From Marinomonas maritima (GTDB lineage Bacteria; Pseudomonadota; Gammaproteobacteria; Pseudomonadales; Marinomonadaceae), in NCBI RefSeq assembly GCF_024435075.2, contig NZ_JAMZEG020000004.1, positions 67,001 to 131,000 on the forward strand: a stretch of 64,000 nucleotides of DNA, read 5' to 3'. The position numbers and the translations under genes are program-made. Shown here one piece after another: positions 17,937 to 27,508 of the stretch. The notes beneath the pieces are model-generated. The model did no database searches. It worked only from the letters and a program-made list of their open reading frames with translations, and was not told the origin of the DNA. Positions within the stretch are counted from its first letter, which is position 1. The number at the start of each line of letters is the position of its first letter.

Positions 17937-18008
17937 GTAGATGCCATTGAGTTAAACCAAAAGGGGAGTATAACCGAATTCCTGATCATGGACTAAAATG
18001 CGTCACCG

Positions 18009-18941
18009 TCACTCTTTAGGATAAGGAATTAAGGCTTTGACGACCCGCTCACAAATACCTCTAAACCAGATCACACCGGGGTCGTTCTCCACAGATTTTG
18101 GCCAACTTGAATAATAATGAATAAAAGGAAAATCCATCGGAAGGTCCTTAATAACCAAACCAAATTGCTTTCGAAAACGTTCCGGTAATAAACCGCTGTT
18201 ACTCATTAACAAAGACGTTCGACCTACGGTTTCCAGCGCTGCCAGCATATAAGGAGTACGAAATGCAAAATGACGCTCTCTCGCGCGTTCGCCTAGCAAT
18301 GCATCGCTAATCACAGGGTTAGAACCGCCTAAATTCACCAATACATGAGAATAAGCCAAATAGTCATCTAGCGTGATGTGCTCTTTCGCGGCTAATGCAT
18401 GATTCGCAGACATCACGCAGCGAAATTTTTCACGTCCGAGTAGGTTTTTCTCAAAACTATTAGGAAGCTGTATGTACTCGCTACACAAAGCCAAATCAAA
18501 GGAGTGTTCCGCCTGGCTAAGCAAACTTGTTTCGGTCAGTGTGCTGGTTTCTAACGAAGCAAAAGGCGCTTCTCGATAGAATTGCTCAGCAATCGCGGGC
18601 ATATAGGCTTGAGCTTGATAATGCGTCGTTTGCATACGGAAAGTACGATAACTGCTTTGCGGCTGGAATTCAGACTCTGCCCACAACCCTGCCATTTGCT
18701 CTAGCATGAGCTTTAATGGCGCTTCCAATGCTAATGCTTTCGATGTTGGCACCATGCCTTTTGCCGTACGAATAAACAAAGGGTCATTGAAGGCATCACG
18801 CAGTCGATTAAGTAATCGGCTCATGGCGGACTGGCTCAGATACAAGCGATCCGCCGCGCGGCCAACATTGCGCTCTTCCAGTAAATATAACAGCCCTGTG
18901 AGTGATTTAAGGTCCAAATGCTGTAATGCGCTGGGGATCAT
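18009..18941 (-). CDS. LysR-type transcriptional regulator
   Basis: A 310-residue LysR regulator. The winged HTH occupies residues about 8-65 (NVGRAADRLYLSQSAMSRLL), followed by a periplasmic-binding-like effector domain. The ATG at 18941 is chosen over a TTG two codons earlier because GGA lies eight bases upstream of the ATG but only two from the TTG. It is divergent from an EamA transporter, and a 26-bp palindrome lies between the two starts, so it probably controls both itself and the transporter. Confidence 0.92.
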   Translation of the reverse strand: MIPSALQHLDLKSLTGLLYLLEERNVGRAADRLYLSQSAMSRLLNRLRDAFNDPLFIRTAKGMVPTSKALALEAPLKLMLEQMAGLWAESEFQPQSSYRTFRMQTTHYQAQAYMPAIAEQFYREAPFASLETSTLTETSLLSQAEHSFDLALCSEYIQLPNSFEKNLLGREKFRCVMSANHALAAKEHITLDDYLAYSHVLVNLGGSNPVISDALLGERARERHFAFRTPYMLAALETVGRTSLLMSNSGLLPERFRKQFGLVIKDLPMDFPFIHYYSSWPKSVENDPGVIWFRGICERVVKALIPYPKE

Positions 18942-18958
18942 AACCAAATTCCGATTTA

Positions 18959-18984
18959 TGCATAATGATTAGACCTATTATGCA
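18959..18984. promoter_or_regulatory. LysR-type operator between regulator and EamA gene
   Basis: Perfect inverted repeat TGCATAAT (18959-18966) and ATTATGCA (18977-18984) with a 10-base spacer. It contains the T-N11-A pattern of LysR sites and lies 18 bases upstream of the regulator's ATG in the divergent region. Confidence 0.65.
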
Positions 18985-19053
18985 TTGGCTTTAATTAAGA
19001 GGGAAAGCCATTATGGAAAATCAGAACAACTTCTTTTATATAAGGTTATCGTT

Positions 19054-20019
19054 ATGCCAACCGCCAAGCAGACTTTTTTGTACGGGCTCTTCTTTAGCTC
19101 CATTACCGTACTGTTTTGGGGAATGTTACCAATCGCCTTAAAGCTCTCAGGGGATTTTTCGGACCCCATTACACTCACTTGGTTGCGTTTCTCTGTGGCG
19201 GGTATCATTTTGGGGTTATGGCAGTGGCAGCGCGGCAAACTGGGAGAGTTCAAAAATCTTCGTAAACAAGATTGGTTACGCCTGGCAGCGGCTGGTACAT
19301 TTTTGATTGTTAACTACACCACTTTCGCTTGGAGTTTGGACTTTTTACTGCCAGGTTCCGCGCAACTGAGTTTCCAGATCGCTCCATTATTTCTGGCATT
19401 AGGTGGCTTATTCTTTTTGAAAGACACCATTCACTGGCAACAGTGGATGTGTTTCGTTGGCATTGGATTAGGTATGTTGGTTTTCTTCCACCCTATTTTG
19501 GGACAAGGAAGTCAAGGCTCAATCTGGGTGGGTTTTGCGATTGTACAATGCTCTGCCGCGGCGTGGTCTATGTATGCGTTATTGCAAAAATCTTTGTTTC
19601 AGCGCTTAGCACCGTCCAATATTCTACTAGCAATTTATGCCTATGCCTTGGTCGTCATGCTGCCTTTTGCATCCCCTAGCACATTATTAAGTATGTCTTC
19701 GGACGACGCTTGGATTGCGGCATTTTGCTGTCTCAATACGCTGATTGCTTATGGCGCTTTTGCTCAAGCAATGCGGTATTGGCAAACGGTACAGGTAAGC
19801 GCTTCCGTTGCATTAACCCCTGTTACGGCGTTCATTTTAACAGAGTCCTGTGTTGCTCTTGGTTGGTGGACAGGCATCATCGGCTCTTCCCATGCCGATT
19901 TATTAAGCTTATTTGGTATGTTGATTGTGATCGTCAGCGCCATTAACGTGCAGTTGATTAGCGCAAGGGTTCAACGTAAAGCCGCCTTACTTGCAAAACC
20001 ACTGAGTAACGTCGTCTAA
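19054..20019 (+). CDS. EamA/DMT-superfamily transporter
   Basis: A 322-residue inner-membrane exporter with ten hydrophobic segments in two EamA repeats (PIALKLSGDFSDPITLTWLR near the N-terminus). The ATG at 19054 has AAGG nine bases upstream; an upstream in-frame TTG at 18985 would begin inside the LysR operator and is rejected. It is divergently arranged with a LysR regulator, the usual signature of a regulator controlling efflux of its own inducer. Substrate unknown. Confidence 0.87.
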   Translation: MPTAKQTFLYGLFFSSITVLFWGMLPIALKLSGDFSDPITLTWLRFSVAGIILGLWQWQRGKLGEFKNLRKQDWLRLAAAGTFLIVNYTTFAWSLDFLLPGSAQLSFQIAPLFLALGGLFFLKDTIHWQQWMCFVGIGLGMLVFFHPILGQGSQGSIWVGFAIVQCSAAAWSMYALLQKSLFQRLAPSNILLAIYAYALVVMLPFASPSTLLSMSSDDAWIAAFCCLNTLIAYGAFAQAMRYWQTVQVSASVALTPVTAFILTESCVALGWWTGIIGSSHADLLSLFGMLIVIVSAINVQLISARVQRKAALLAKPLSNVV

Positions 20020-20033
20020 GCTGAATGTGACGG

Positions 20034-20384
20034 TTATAGCCACAGTGTAAAAGGAATAATCGAAATGCCTAAAATAAGCAGGACAGCGACCAAGGTAAAA
20101 AGAGCTTCTGCTGGATTTTGACGAGTATGCTGTAGATACCCCAACACCCACTGCCCAAGCGTAATAGGTCGCATTGTTTGGGCACGAAGAATTTGATCTT
20201 CCCGAATAAGCGCCAATGCTTTTAATGCTTGTTCTTTGTCTTTAACCCAAAGTCCTGCCATGGATATCTGCCAACGACCTGCATTCGTTTCATAAAAAGC
20301 GATGTCATGATCGGTTAATAATTGACGTATCTCATCCGCTTCCTCATCAGGAACATATTTAAGCCGAAAAACCAGAGTCGCCAT
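20034..20384 (-). CDS. DUF6164 family protein
   Basis: A 116-residue protein. The N-terminal part is soluble (FRLKYVPDEEADEIRQLL, then FYETNAGRWQIS), as in DUF6164, and a single C-terminal membrane helix lies at about 93-114 (EALFTLVAVLLILGISIIPF). The family has a DUF2007-like putative signal-transducing fold. Function unknown. It converges on the EamA gene with 14 bases between them. Confidence 0.78.
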   Translation of the reverse strand: MATLVFRLKYVPDEEADEIRQLLTDHDIAFYETNAGRWQISMAGLWVKDKEQALKALALIREDQILRAQTMRPITLGQWVLGYLQHTRQNPAEALFTLVAVLLILGISIIPFTLWL

Positions 20385-20468
20385 GTCATAACCTTGAGCG
20401 TGAAAAATGAAGCGCTAAAGAGTAAGAGAAGCCAGACAATAATACAATCTTGCATCACCAAACTGGCG

Positions 20469-22022
20469 CTACTTGGTAGCGTTTTTCTCGACCCAAGTAA
20501 TAACTTGGTCCTTCGGAAGAGGACGACAGAAGTAATAGCCTTGCACTCGATCCACTCCTAGCGCTCGAACTGCATCAAGTTGGTCTTCGCGTTCGACCCC
20601 TTCGGCCACCAACGCCATGTTTAACTCTTTTGCTAGCTTAGTAATGGAAGTTAAGATCTGACGCGTAAACTGATCGTCTTTTAAGCTGTCGATGAAAACC
20701 TTATCCAGCTTTAACGTGTCGTATGGGAAACGACGAAGGAAATCTAAACCCGCATAACCGGTTCCAAAATCGTCCACAGACAAACGAATACCTAATGCTT
20801 TAATGTGCTCGAAGCGACTCACCATCAAAGGTAATTCAGTGACTGTTAAGGCGCTGGTTTCTGTTACTTCAAGACCTAAACGACCTTTTAACTCAGGGTA
20901 CTCTGCAATAATGCCTTCCAAGTTTGGAGCGAAGCTTTCTTTGAGTAAACTGTATCGGTCCACATTCACAGAAATATTTATTTCTTTGAGCTGTATAGGA
21001 TACTCGCGATAGAAATCCCCCACCTTGCGAATCACCATCCAAGTAAGGTCGTCTATTAAACCAAGACGTTCTGAAGTCTCGACAATCACAAGAGGAGATA
21101 CCTGACCATGATAAGGAGAGTGCCATCGGATAAGCGCTTCCATTTCATGAAACCCACCAGCCTTAAGTGACACAATCGGCTGAAAATGTACATCTATTGA
21201 ATTGTCTTTGATGGCTCTTTTTATATTCAAAGGTAAAGAGTAGCGATAATATAAAATTCCACCGTGTGCAGTATAAAAAATAAGACAGCACAACAAACAA
21301 AAAATAAACATAAAAGGCAACAAAGAGACCAAATGGCCCCAATACAAGCTGAAAGGCGAAAAGACCACTAAACTGATAGCCCAGCCATCTAAAGACTCAA
21401 CTCGCTTAGCCAGCACTGACGATTTATGGTTATATTCGCTAGACACTACCGTTTGTTTACCAATAGTGAGTTCGTATGGGAGGTCAGGCGACAACAAGTA
21501 ATCTACGTCTACCGCTAGAACTTGGGACGGAGCCAAACCATTGATACCCAAACCATCCGCGCCTTGGTAAAAAGCAAAAAATGTACTTTCTCCAAGACTA
21601 TGGGAGCGTACCAAAGAAACAGTTTTGCGCTCGCTACTTTCTTTTATTCGATTCACAATGGACGAAAAAATAGCAAAATCTCTTGGCCCGTAGGTTGTGC
21701 AATATACGCGAAAATTATCGTTAAACAGACCAAACTCTTTAAAGGTTGGTGAATAGAATGTCATACGTCGTAATCTATCAATGTCTTCTTTTTCACAAGA
21801 AAGTTCGCTGTTATCAACGATGTGCTTTAGTTCTAGAAAGATATCATTCATTCGATACGTTAATGCATTTTTTGCAGACTCAGCCCTATTTTCTAAATCC
21901 TTTAGCTGATAAGCATAAAGCCCCAACATAAAAACAAATACGCTTAGAAATAAAGAAATAAAACCATAATAAAAGAAACACTTCTTTTTAGAGGGCATTA
22001 TTGAGTTGATACTTTTAAACAT
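20469..22022 (-). CDS. CSS-motif EAL phosphodiesterase of cyclic-di-GMP
   Basis: A 517-residue protein of the PdeB/PdeC type. A membrane helix at about 17-38, a periplasmic domain carrying paired cysteines C76 and C108, and a second helix at about 225-250 precede a cytoplasmic EAL domain. In known CSS proteins a periplasmic disulfide controls phosphodiesterase activity; the second cysteine here is in a CTT rather than CSS context. The EAL domain retains EALIRW, the ISVNVDRYSL segment, DDFGTG and AEGVE, so it should be active. Start at MFKSINS; an internal ATG at residue 9 is also possible. Confidence 0.9.
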   Translation of the reverse strand: MFKSINSIMPSKKKCFFYYGFISLFLSVFVFMLGLYAYQLKDLENRAESAKNALTYRMNDIFLELKHIVDNSELSCEKEDIDRLRRMTFYSPTFKEFGLFNDNFRVYCTTYGPRDFAIFSSIVNRIKESSERKTVSLVRSHSLGESTFFAFYQGADGLGINGLAPSQVLAVDVDYLLSPDLPYELTIGKQTVVSSEYNHKSSVLAKRVESLDGWAISLVVFSPFSLYWGHLVSLLPFMFIFCLLCCLIFYTAHGGILYYRYSLPLNIKRAIKDNSIDVHFQPIVSLKAGGFHEMEALIRWHSPYHGQVSPLVIVETSERLGLIDDLTWMVIRKVGDFYREYPIQLKEINISVNVDRYSLLKESFAPNLEGIIAEYPELKGRLGLEVTETSALTVTELPLMVSRFEHIKALGIRLSVDDFGTGYAGLDFLRRFPYDTLKLDKVFIDSLKDDQFTRQILTSITKLAKELNMALVAEGVEREDQLDAVRALGVDRVQGYYFCRPLPKDQVITWVEKNATK

Positions 22023-22123
22023 TAAGCAACTTCCTATTCCATGAACGCTGATGTAAAAAAATCATTTGTAATAAAATGTTACTAGTATCAAATAATTACA
22101 TACAAGTTCTCTTGCACCAATAA

Positions 22124-22149
22124 AAAAGGCCACCCAAAGGCAGCCTTTT
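22124..22149 (-). terminator. Terminator after the ChrR-type operon
   Basis: On the minus strand AAAAGGC (22149-22143) pairs with GCCTTTT (22130-22124), with inner GG/CC pairs, and the T run continues. It lies about 95 bases after the DUF3833 stop and closes the long minus-strand operon. Confidence 0.65.
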
Positions 22150-22242
22150 ATGGAAAACACAAATAAACTTACTGTTCACGACCAGATGATATTTATTTTG
22201 GTAATATCACCCTTACTATCGCATTCAAACTTTGGATATGAT

Positions 22243-22803
22243 TTATATGCCTGCCTTTATTTTCTCAATCACAATAGATAAATAACCGACTTCAACGCCA
22301 AATTTAGTCATGATAGATTCGTTCATCACTACACCGTCTTTCACCATATACATGCGGTCATCCACATTGACCTCCAGTAAATCACCGTCATAAGGAACCT
22401 GTAAAACATAACTCATAAACAAGGCGTTGCCCGCTATTTTAATATCGCCGGTACCAATAACATCGTTCGCGGTGGCGGTATATTCACCATTATCATTGGG
22501 CGTCATTATCCATGTTCGATTTTGAATTTCCCCATCATCAAAAGTAAAAACCTCAGCAAGCGTTCCAACACCGTCTTCCCAATCGCCTTCTAACGTGGCG
22601 TTGAAGTAGCGTATGACTTCGCCACTGCGATTCTTTAAAATGCCATGAGCTTTTAATGACCCAGAGAAGAAATTCTGCAATTCAAATTTAGGCTCATTCT
22701 TTGCGTACAAGGACACATCTGGCGTCGAGCACGCGGACAATAAAAGAATGCTCATAGAAGCAATAATAAGCGGCGAAATAAAACGTTTCATCATGGATTT
22801 CAT
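22243..22803 (-). CDS. DUF3833 family lipoprotein
   Basis: A 186-residue predicted outer-membrane or periplasmic lipoprotein. The signal peptide ends in a lipobox, LLLSACS (about residues 20-26). The rest matches DUF3833, with FFSGSLKAHGILKNRSGEV and DGEIQNRTWIM. The start at 22803 has AGGTGA five bases upstream; the frame runs on upstream without support. Last gene of the operon downstream of the ECF sigma/ChrR-type promoter. DUF3833 genes are usual in such operons, but their biochemical role is unknown. Confidence 0.85.
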   Translation of the reverse strand: MKSMMKRFISPLIIASMSILLLSACSTPDVSLYAKNEPKFELQNFFSGSLKAHGILKNRSGEVIRYFNATLEGDWEDGVGTLAEVFTFDDGEIQNRTWIMTPNDNGEYTATANDVIGTGDIKIAGNALFMSYVLQVPYDGDLLEVNVDDRMYMVKDGVVMNESIMTKFGVEVGYLSIVIEKIKAGI

Positions 22804-22825
22804 AGCATCACCTAAAAAAATCGAA

Positions 22826-23554
22826 CTATAAATAGCGATATTGAATATCAACACTTTGGTATTTACCCTGCGAATCACAAATATTCGCACGGCCCGTAAA
22901 TCGTAATAGTCTTTTTTGAACAGGATCGTACGCCACAATGATTGGATCGACGGCGAGCTTCACAAACCAAGACACCGGAATAAGAGAGAAACATTCCGCC
23001 CCTTTTTGAGTTCCTTGAACACAAGACGCCTGACTGAATCGAAAAGTAAACGTGGTTTGCTTACTTGGAACCAGATATTCAACATCCATCTCGTTGCCCG
23101 CTTCTAACGCGTCCCAATATTGTTTAATAAAGGCATCAAAACCCGCATCAACGATCATGCCTGCGACCAGTTTTACCGAATCTTTTTTTACTTCCGTGGC
23201 ACCATTTTCCTGATACGCTATTTGCAACCTGTTATTCGCTTGCATGACATCGATTCTTTCGCCATTACGGTCATTAACCTGACTAAAACTGGGCGTTATA
23301 GCAGACTTAGATAAATCAATTGTCTTATGCCCAAAAACGGTCCCATCAGGTTCTGAGTATTCAACTCTATACGTTTTATCACTGAGCGGTTGATGTGTTT
23401 CTCGGTATAGTAAAGACCCTGTTTTTAAACTGTAAGCACTGCCAACAATATTAGAAGAAAGCGCTTCAGCTGTAGTAACCGAGCTAAATAAAAACGTAAA
23501 AAGTGCCATGACTAAAGGCCACTTTTTCGATAAAGAATTAAGAGAATGCTTCAT
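22826..23554 (-). CDS. Secreted protein of unknown function in the sigma-E/ChrR-type operon
   Basis: A 243-residue protein with a cleavable signal peptide (MALFTFLFSSVTTAEA, cleavage about residue 33) and a beta-rich remainder (LLYRETHQPLSDKTYRVEYSEP, split: LLYRETHQ...YRVEYSEP). Cysteines C193 and C203 (approximately) could form a disulfide. It begins 14 bases after the DUF2878 stop and ends 22 bases before the DUF3833 start, so it is co-transcribed. The chosen start MKHSLNS precedes a classic signal peptide; the frame is open for another 36 codons. I do not recognise a named family. Confidence 0.75.
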   Translation of the reverse strand: MKHSLNSLSKKWPLVMALFTFLFSSVTTAEALSSNIVGSAYSLKTGSLLYRETHQPLSDKTYRVEYSEPDGTVFGHKTIDLSKSAITPSFSQVNDRNGERIDVMQANNRLQIAYQENGATEVKKDSVKLVAGMIVDAGFDAFIKQYWDALEAGNEMDVEYLVPSKQTTFTFRFSQASCVQGTQKGAECFSLIPVSWFVKLAVDPIIVAYDPVQKRLLRFTGRANICDSQGKYQSVDIQYRYL

Positions 23555-23568
23555 TGTATGATTTATCC

Positions 23569-24078
23569 TTACTTTTGAAATAGTGTCCATTTCTCGGCTA
23601 AGAAAAGCCCGAATGGCAGAACCATTGACCAAACACAAGCCACCACCAATAGAGATAACCAAATTGGATCTGCTAAGGTAATGCCTGCCAGATTTGCTCC
23701 AGCTAAATAACTCAATGTCGGCCCGATCAAACCCATTGTAGCAGCCAATAAATAACGAGAACGCAAGAAAGCCAAACTGTGAGCAAATAAAGTAGCAACA
23801 CTAACCCACAGACAAAGTAGCCACAGAGGTGGAAAACTAGTCTGGCTGGTGACATTGGCACCAAAGGAAAAAAATCCTAGCTGAAACAAAGCACCATCAA
23901 TGATGACGCCAAGTGCCAAAAACACGCCGAGCAAACGCCACTCTCTACGAGTGTGCATAAAGTAGCGGTCATGCAGCAACAAATACGCCGCTGTCGCCAC
24001 AAGTGCCCAAACATTGCCCGCCAATAAACAAACGAACCATACCAACTGAAACAGAACCGCATTGATTAAACGCTGCAT
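23569..24078 (-). CDS. DUF2878 membrane protein
   Basis: A 169-residue integral membrane protein with about five hydrophobic segments (LINAVLFQLVWFVCLLAG first). It matches DUF2878, with the typical DRYFMHTRREWRLLG segment. It lies between the Cfa gene and the secreted protein, 14 bases from each, and this order is common in operons controlled by ECF sigma/ChrR. Function unknown. Confidence 0.85.
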   Translation of the reverse strand: MQRLINAVLFQLVWFVCLLAGNVWALVATAAYLLLHDRYFMHTRREWRLLGVFLALGVIIDGALFQLGFFSFGANVTSQTSFPPLWLLCLWVSVATLFAHSLAFLRSRYLLAATMGLIGPTLSYLAGANLAGITLADPIWLSLLVVACVWSMVLPFGLFLAEKWTLFQK

Positions 24079-24092
24079 GTTATTCGTCTCGT

Positions 24093-25361
24093 CTATTTTT
24101 GTTCAATAGAGAGCCGATGATCTGGCTTGGCAAAAATAAACTGCCCAGTACTGATCGCTCGCTCTTTAAAGCCGCCTTCACAGTAGGCAAGGTAGAAATC
24201 CCACATCCGACAAAAAACATCGTCAAAGCCCATTTCGACGACTTCATGACGCGCCGCATGAAAGCGTGTCCGCCAATCGGCAAGGGTTTTTGCGTAATGC
24301 TCGGTAATGTCTTCCAACCCTACTATTTGCATGTCGGTTTTAGAGGCGATTTTATGAGCAATCACTTGATTAGATGGCAAGCAACCACCGGGGAAAATAT
24401 AGCGCTGAATAAAGTCCACAGAACGACGAGCATAATCATAACGTTGATCGGCAATCGTAATGGCTTGAATAACCATCACACCATGTGACTTTAATAGCTC
24501 ACTGCATTTCATGAAGTAGCTGTCATAGTATTCATGTCCAACGGCTTCAATCATCTCGATAGACACTAACTTGTCGTATTGGCCCTTTAGGTCTCGGTAG
24601 TCTTCTAGCAACAAGGTGATTTTATCTTGTAACCCTTCCGCTTCGACTCGTGCTTTAGCAAATTCATATTGTTCTTTAGAAATGGTCGTCGTGGTTACTT
24701 GGCAGCCATAATGTTTCGCAGCATGGATCGCCATACCACCCCAACCCGTTCCAATTTCTAATAGATGGTCGTCTTCGCTAAGTTGAAGTTTCTGACAAAT
24801 ACGATCTAATTTGTGAACAGATGCTTCTTCTAAAGACGCCTCTTTTTGAGGGTAAACGGCAGATGAATACATCATCGTAGGATCAAGAAAGAGCGAGAAA
24901 AAATCATTACCTAGATCGTAATGAGCCGAAATATTTTCTTTCGATCCATCTTTGGTATTGGCGTTTAATCTATGAGCTATTTTTGCGCCAATACGGCTCC
25001 AAATCGGCCGCTTTGCGTCCATTTTATTAATAATATTAAGATTGGCGACCATCAAACGAATCACCGACACCACATCAGAAGAAGACCACCAGCCCTTCAT
25101 ATAAGCTTCGCCTGCACCAATGCTGCTGTTTAAAAACACATCTCGGTAAGTATGAATATCGTGGATATGTATGTGAGCGATGTATTTTGACTCTTCTTTT
25201 GCTTCGCCAAATAGATAGATCTCACCATTCTCTTCTAGAGTAAGATGGCCGACTTCGAGTCGTTCTAACATGGTAAATACCATTTTACGCGCTAGGTTAT
25301 CAAACCATGTTGTTGTTCTATTTTTTCTCACTTTACGATTATCCATACTGACGGAGTTCAT
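24093..25361 (-). CDS. cfa: Cyclopropane-fatty-acyl-phospholipid synthase-type methyltransferase
   Basis: A 422-residue SAM-dependent enzyme that acts on unsaturated acyl chains of membrane phospholipids. The SAM motif is LLEIGTGWGGMAIHAA (about residue 195). YDLGNDFFSLFLDP and MYSSAVY before it, and QRYIFPGGCLPS after it, are typical Cfa segments. The N-terminal domain shows GEAYMKGWW. In Rhodobacter sphaeroides a Cfa-like gene belongs to the RpoE-ChrR regulon and homologues take part in furan fatty acid synthesis, so a modified fatty acid other than cyclopropane is possible here. Confidence 0.92.
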   Translation of the reverse strand: MNSVSMDNRKVRKNRTTTWFDNLARKMVFTMLERLEVGHLTLEENGEIYLFGEAKEESKYIAHIHIHDIHTYRDVFLNSSIGAGEAYMKGWWSSSDVVSVIRLMVANLNIINKMDAKRPIWSRIGAKIAHRLNANTKDGSKENISAHYDLGNDFFSLFLDPTMMYSSAVYPQKEASLEEASVHKLDRICQKLQLSEDDHLLEIGTGWGGMAIHAAKHYGCQVTTTTISKEQYEFAKARVEAEGLQDKITLLLEDYRDLKGQYDKLVSIEMIEAVGHEYYDSYFMKCSELLKSHGVMVIQAITIADQRYDYARRSVDFIQRYIFPGGCLPSNQVIAHKIASKTDMQIVGLEDITEHYAKTLADWRTRFHAARHEVVEMGFDDVFCRMWDFYLAYCEGGFKERAISTGQFIFAKPDHRLSIEQK

Positions 25362-25387
25362 AATGATTAGTCTCCTAATGTGTTTTG

Positions 25388-26194
25388 CTACTTAGTGGTA
25401 GACGATGAGTTAGTAGGGCGTGGATGAAAAGGGATTTTTTTCACCCAAAGTTTAAGTGCTTGCCAATAAATTCCAAATGCCACCTGCGCCGTCATGACAG
25501 GGTAACTAAACAGTACCTTGGCCATAGAGGACGACGTCAACGGCATACGAGACAGTGATAACGTGGCATCAAACACGCATTCTTCACCAGCCAACTCTTT
25601 GTTTTGCATATGCACCGCTAATTTCTTATTCGGCACATTACTGCGCCAGTCATAAAAATGATCCATAGGATGAAAAGGAGACACATGCATCTCTTTACTG
25701 AACTGAATACGTTGCGTTACGCTGTTTGGATCACACTTTAATACATAGGCAATACTTTCGCCCCACGGCGTATTAGTGACTTCAAGCAGCATGGCTTGCA
25801 GTTGTTCATTTTCATCAAAGCAGTAATAAATGGTGATGGGGTTAATAATGAAGCCAAAATAACGACAGTTAGTGAGCATTCGCACCGCACCAGATAGCCT
25901 TAAACCAAGGCGTTGATTCACTTCTTCCTGTACGGCTTGCTTGATCGGTAAGGCAGAATCGCCAAAATAGTCTTTACGGGAAAACCTCGCTAAAGACCAA
26001 GGCGCCATAGACCACCAAGGGCTCATTGCTAACACATCGTCTAACTCATCTAGGTCAAAGTACATCATAAAAATACGATAACGAAAGGCATGGCCACGAG
26101 GTAAGAATCGACGATGACGAACCGTGCCATGATAAATAGCGCTGTGTTTGGGGTCGTAATTGCCTTTCAAATCACCCTCTGTCTTACCATCCAT
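25388..26194 (-). CDS. DUF1365 family protein
   Basis: A 268-residue protein of DUF1365. Conserved segments are IYHGTVRHRRFLPRGHAFRY, MYFDLDEL, LTNCRYFGFIINPITIYYC and FHPMDHFYDWR. The start at 26194 places GGTGA five bases upstream and begins just after the stop of the FAD oxidoreductase at 26200; the upstream extension would overlap that gene by 49 bases. DUF1365 regularly occurs between an amine-oxidase-like flavoprotein and Cfa, and is thought to take part in lipid modification, though the reaction is unproven. Confidence 0.87.
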   Translation of the reverse strand: MDGKTEGDLKGNYDPKHSAIYHGTVRHRRFLPRGHAFRYRIFMMYFDLDELDDVLAMSPWWSMAPWSLARFSRKDYFGDSALPIKQAVQEEVNQRLGLRLSGAVRMLTNCRYFGFIINPITIYYCFDENEQLQAMLLEVTNTPWGESIAYVLKCDPNSVTQRIQFSKEMHVSPFHPMDHFYDWRSNVPNKKLAVHMQNKELAGEECVFDATLSLSRMPLTSSSMAKVLFSYPVMTAQVAFGIYWQALKLWVKKIPFHPRPTNSSSTTK

Positions 26195-26199
26195 TTTGT

Positions 26200-27450
26200 T
26201 CACCAAGTAATGCCCAGTCCGTTGGCGACACGCACACCACTCCAACACCCATCTTCATGGAAACCATTGCGCCAATACGCACCGCAAAACCATGTATTTT
26301 TGACGCCATTAATGTCTGCCCAACGATCTTGAGCCTTAATGCCTTCCAACGAAAAAGTAGGATGAGCGTACTGATAACGCCCTATTATCTTGTCTTCGTC
26401 AATCATATCGGTCTGATTCAAGGTAACCACGTATGTAGTATCGCTGGAAAAATGCTGCAAGATATTCATGTTGTAGCTGAGTGTCGCGGGTTTGGTTTGA
26501 TCTGCACCGAGATGGTAATTCCAGCTTGACCAAGCCAATTTTTTCTTCGGCAGCAATCTGGTATCAGTGTGCAGCACAACATCGTTATTTCGATAAGGAA
26601 TAGCAGAAAGAATCGCGTGTTCATCTTGTGTTGGGTCTGCTAACAAACGTAATGCTTCGTCGCTATGACAAGCGAACACCACTTGATCAAAGGTCTGCTG
26701 AGCGCCATCTTCAAATTGAATCACGACATCATGACCAGAACGCTGGACATGAGCGATGCGCGCTCCTAACTGGATTCTGTCTTTGAATTTAGCAACTAAC
26801 GGCTGTAAATACGCTGATGAACCGCCTTCAATCACACGCCACTGCGGACGGTCATTCACACTCAACAATCCATGATTTTTAAAGAAGCGAACAAAAAACA
26901 CCAAAGGAAAGTCCATCATTTCGTCGAGTGTCGATGACCAAATGGCACTTCCCATGGGAATCAAATAATGACTGGCAAAACGAGCGCCATAGCCCTTTTC
27001 TTTTAGATACTCGCCTAATGTCACACCTTCTTTTAACTGACCACCTTCTAAATCTTGGATGGCTTCTTTATTGAAGCGTAAAATGTCCTTCAACATGCCA
27101 AGAAACGGAATGTTGAAAATATTGCGGCGCTGGGCAAACAGGGTATTTAAATCATTGCCGCCGTATTCAAGTCCGGTACGCTGACAACTCACACTAAAGC
27201 TCATTTCAGTCGCTCTAGAAGGAACGCCAAGCTCGTCCATCAAACGAATGAAATTAGGGTACGTCCAGTCATTAAAAACAATAAAACCTGTATCTATAGC
27301 TCTGGTACGTCCACCTTCCTCAACCTCTACCGTGGCGGTATGTCCGCCAATACGGCCTGCGGATTCAAATACCGTTACATCATGCTGTTGTTGTAAAAGA
27401 TAGGCACTGGTTAAACCTGAAATTCCCGACCCTATAATGGCAATTCTCAC
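26200..27450 (-). CDS. FAD-dependent amine-oxidase-like oxidoreductase
   Basis: A 416-residue flavoprotein starting with the dinucleotide-binding fold IAIIGSGISGLTSAYLL. Other family segments are GRIGGHTATVE and DTGFIVFND, and the C-terminal FCGAYWRNGFHEDGCWSG closes the FAD domain. Related proteins sit beside Cfa and DUF1365 in many ChrR-controlled operons and in Rhodobacter are tied to fatty-acid modification after singlet oxygen stress. The substrate here is inferred to be a phospholipid acyl chain, not shown. Confidence 0.88.
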   Translation of the reverse strand: MRIAIIGSGISGLTSAYLLQQQHDVTVFESAGRIGGHTATVEVEEGGRTRAIDTGFIVFNDWTYPNFIRLMDELGVPSRATEMSFSVSCQRTGLEYGGNDLNTLFAQRRNIFNIPFLGMLKDILRFNKEAIQDLEGGQLKEGVTLGEYLKEKGYGARFASHYLIPMGSAIWSSTLDEMMDFPLVFFVRFFKNHGLLSVNDRPQWRVIEGGSSAYLQPLVAKFKDRIQLGARIAHVQRSGHDVVIQFEDGAQQTFDQVVFACHSDEALRLLADPTQDEHAILSAIPYRNNDVVLHTDTRLLPKKKLAWSSWNYHLGADQTKPATLSYNMNILQHFSSDTTYVVTLNQTDMIDEDKIIGRYQYAHPTFSLEGIKAQDRWADINGVKNTWFCGAYWRNGFHEDGCWSGVRVANGLGITW

Positions 27451-27508
27451 TCATTGTCTCCTTAAATGTGTGTCGTCATTAACCAGACACGCTGATGTAT
27501 TTGTTAAG

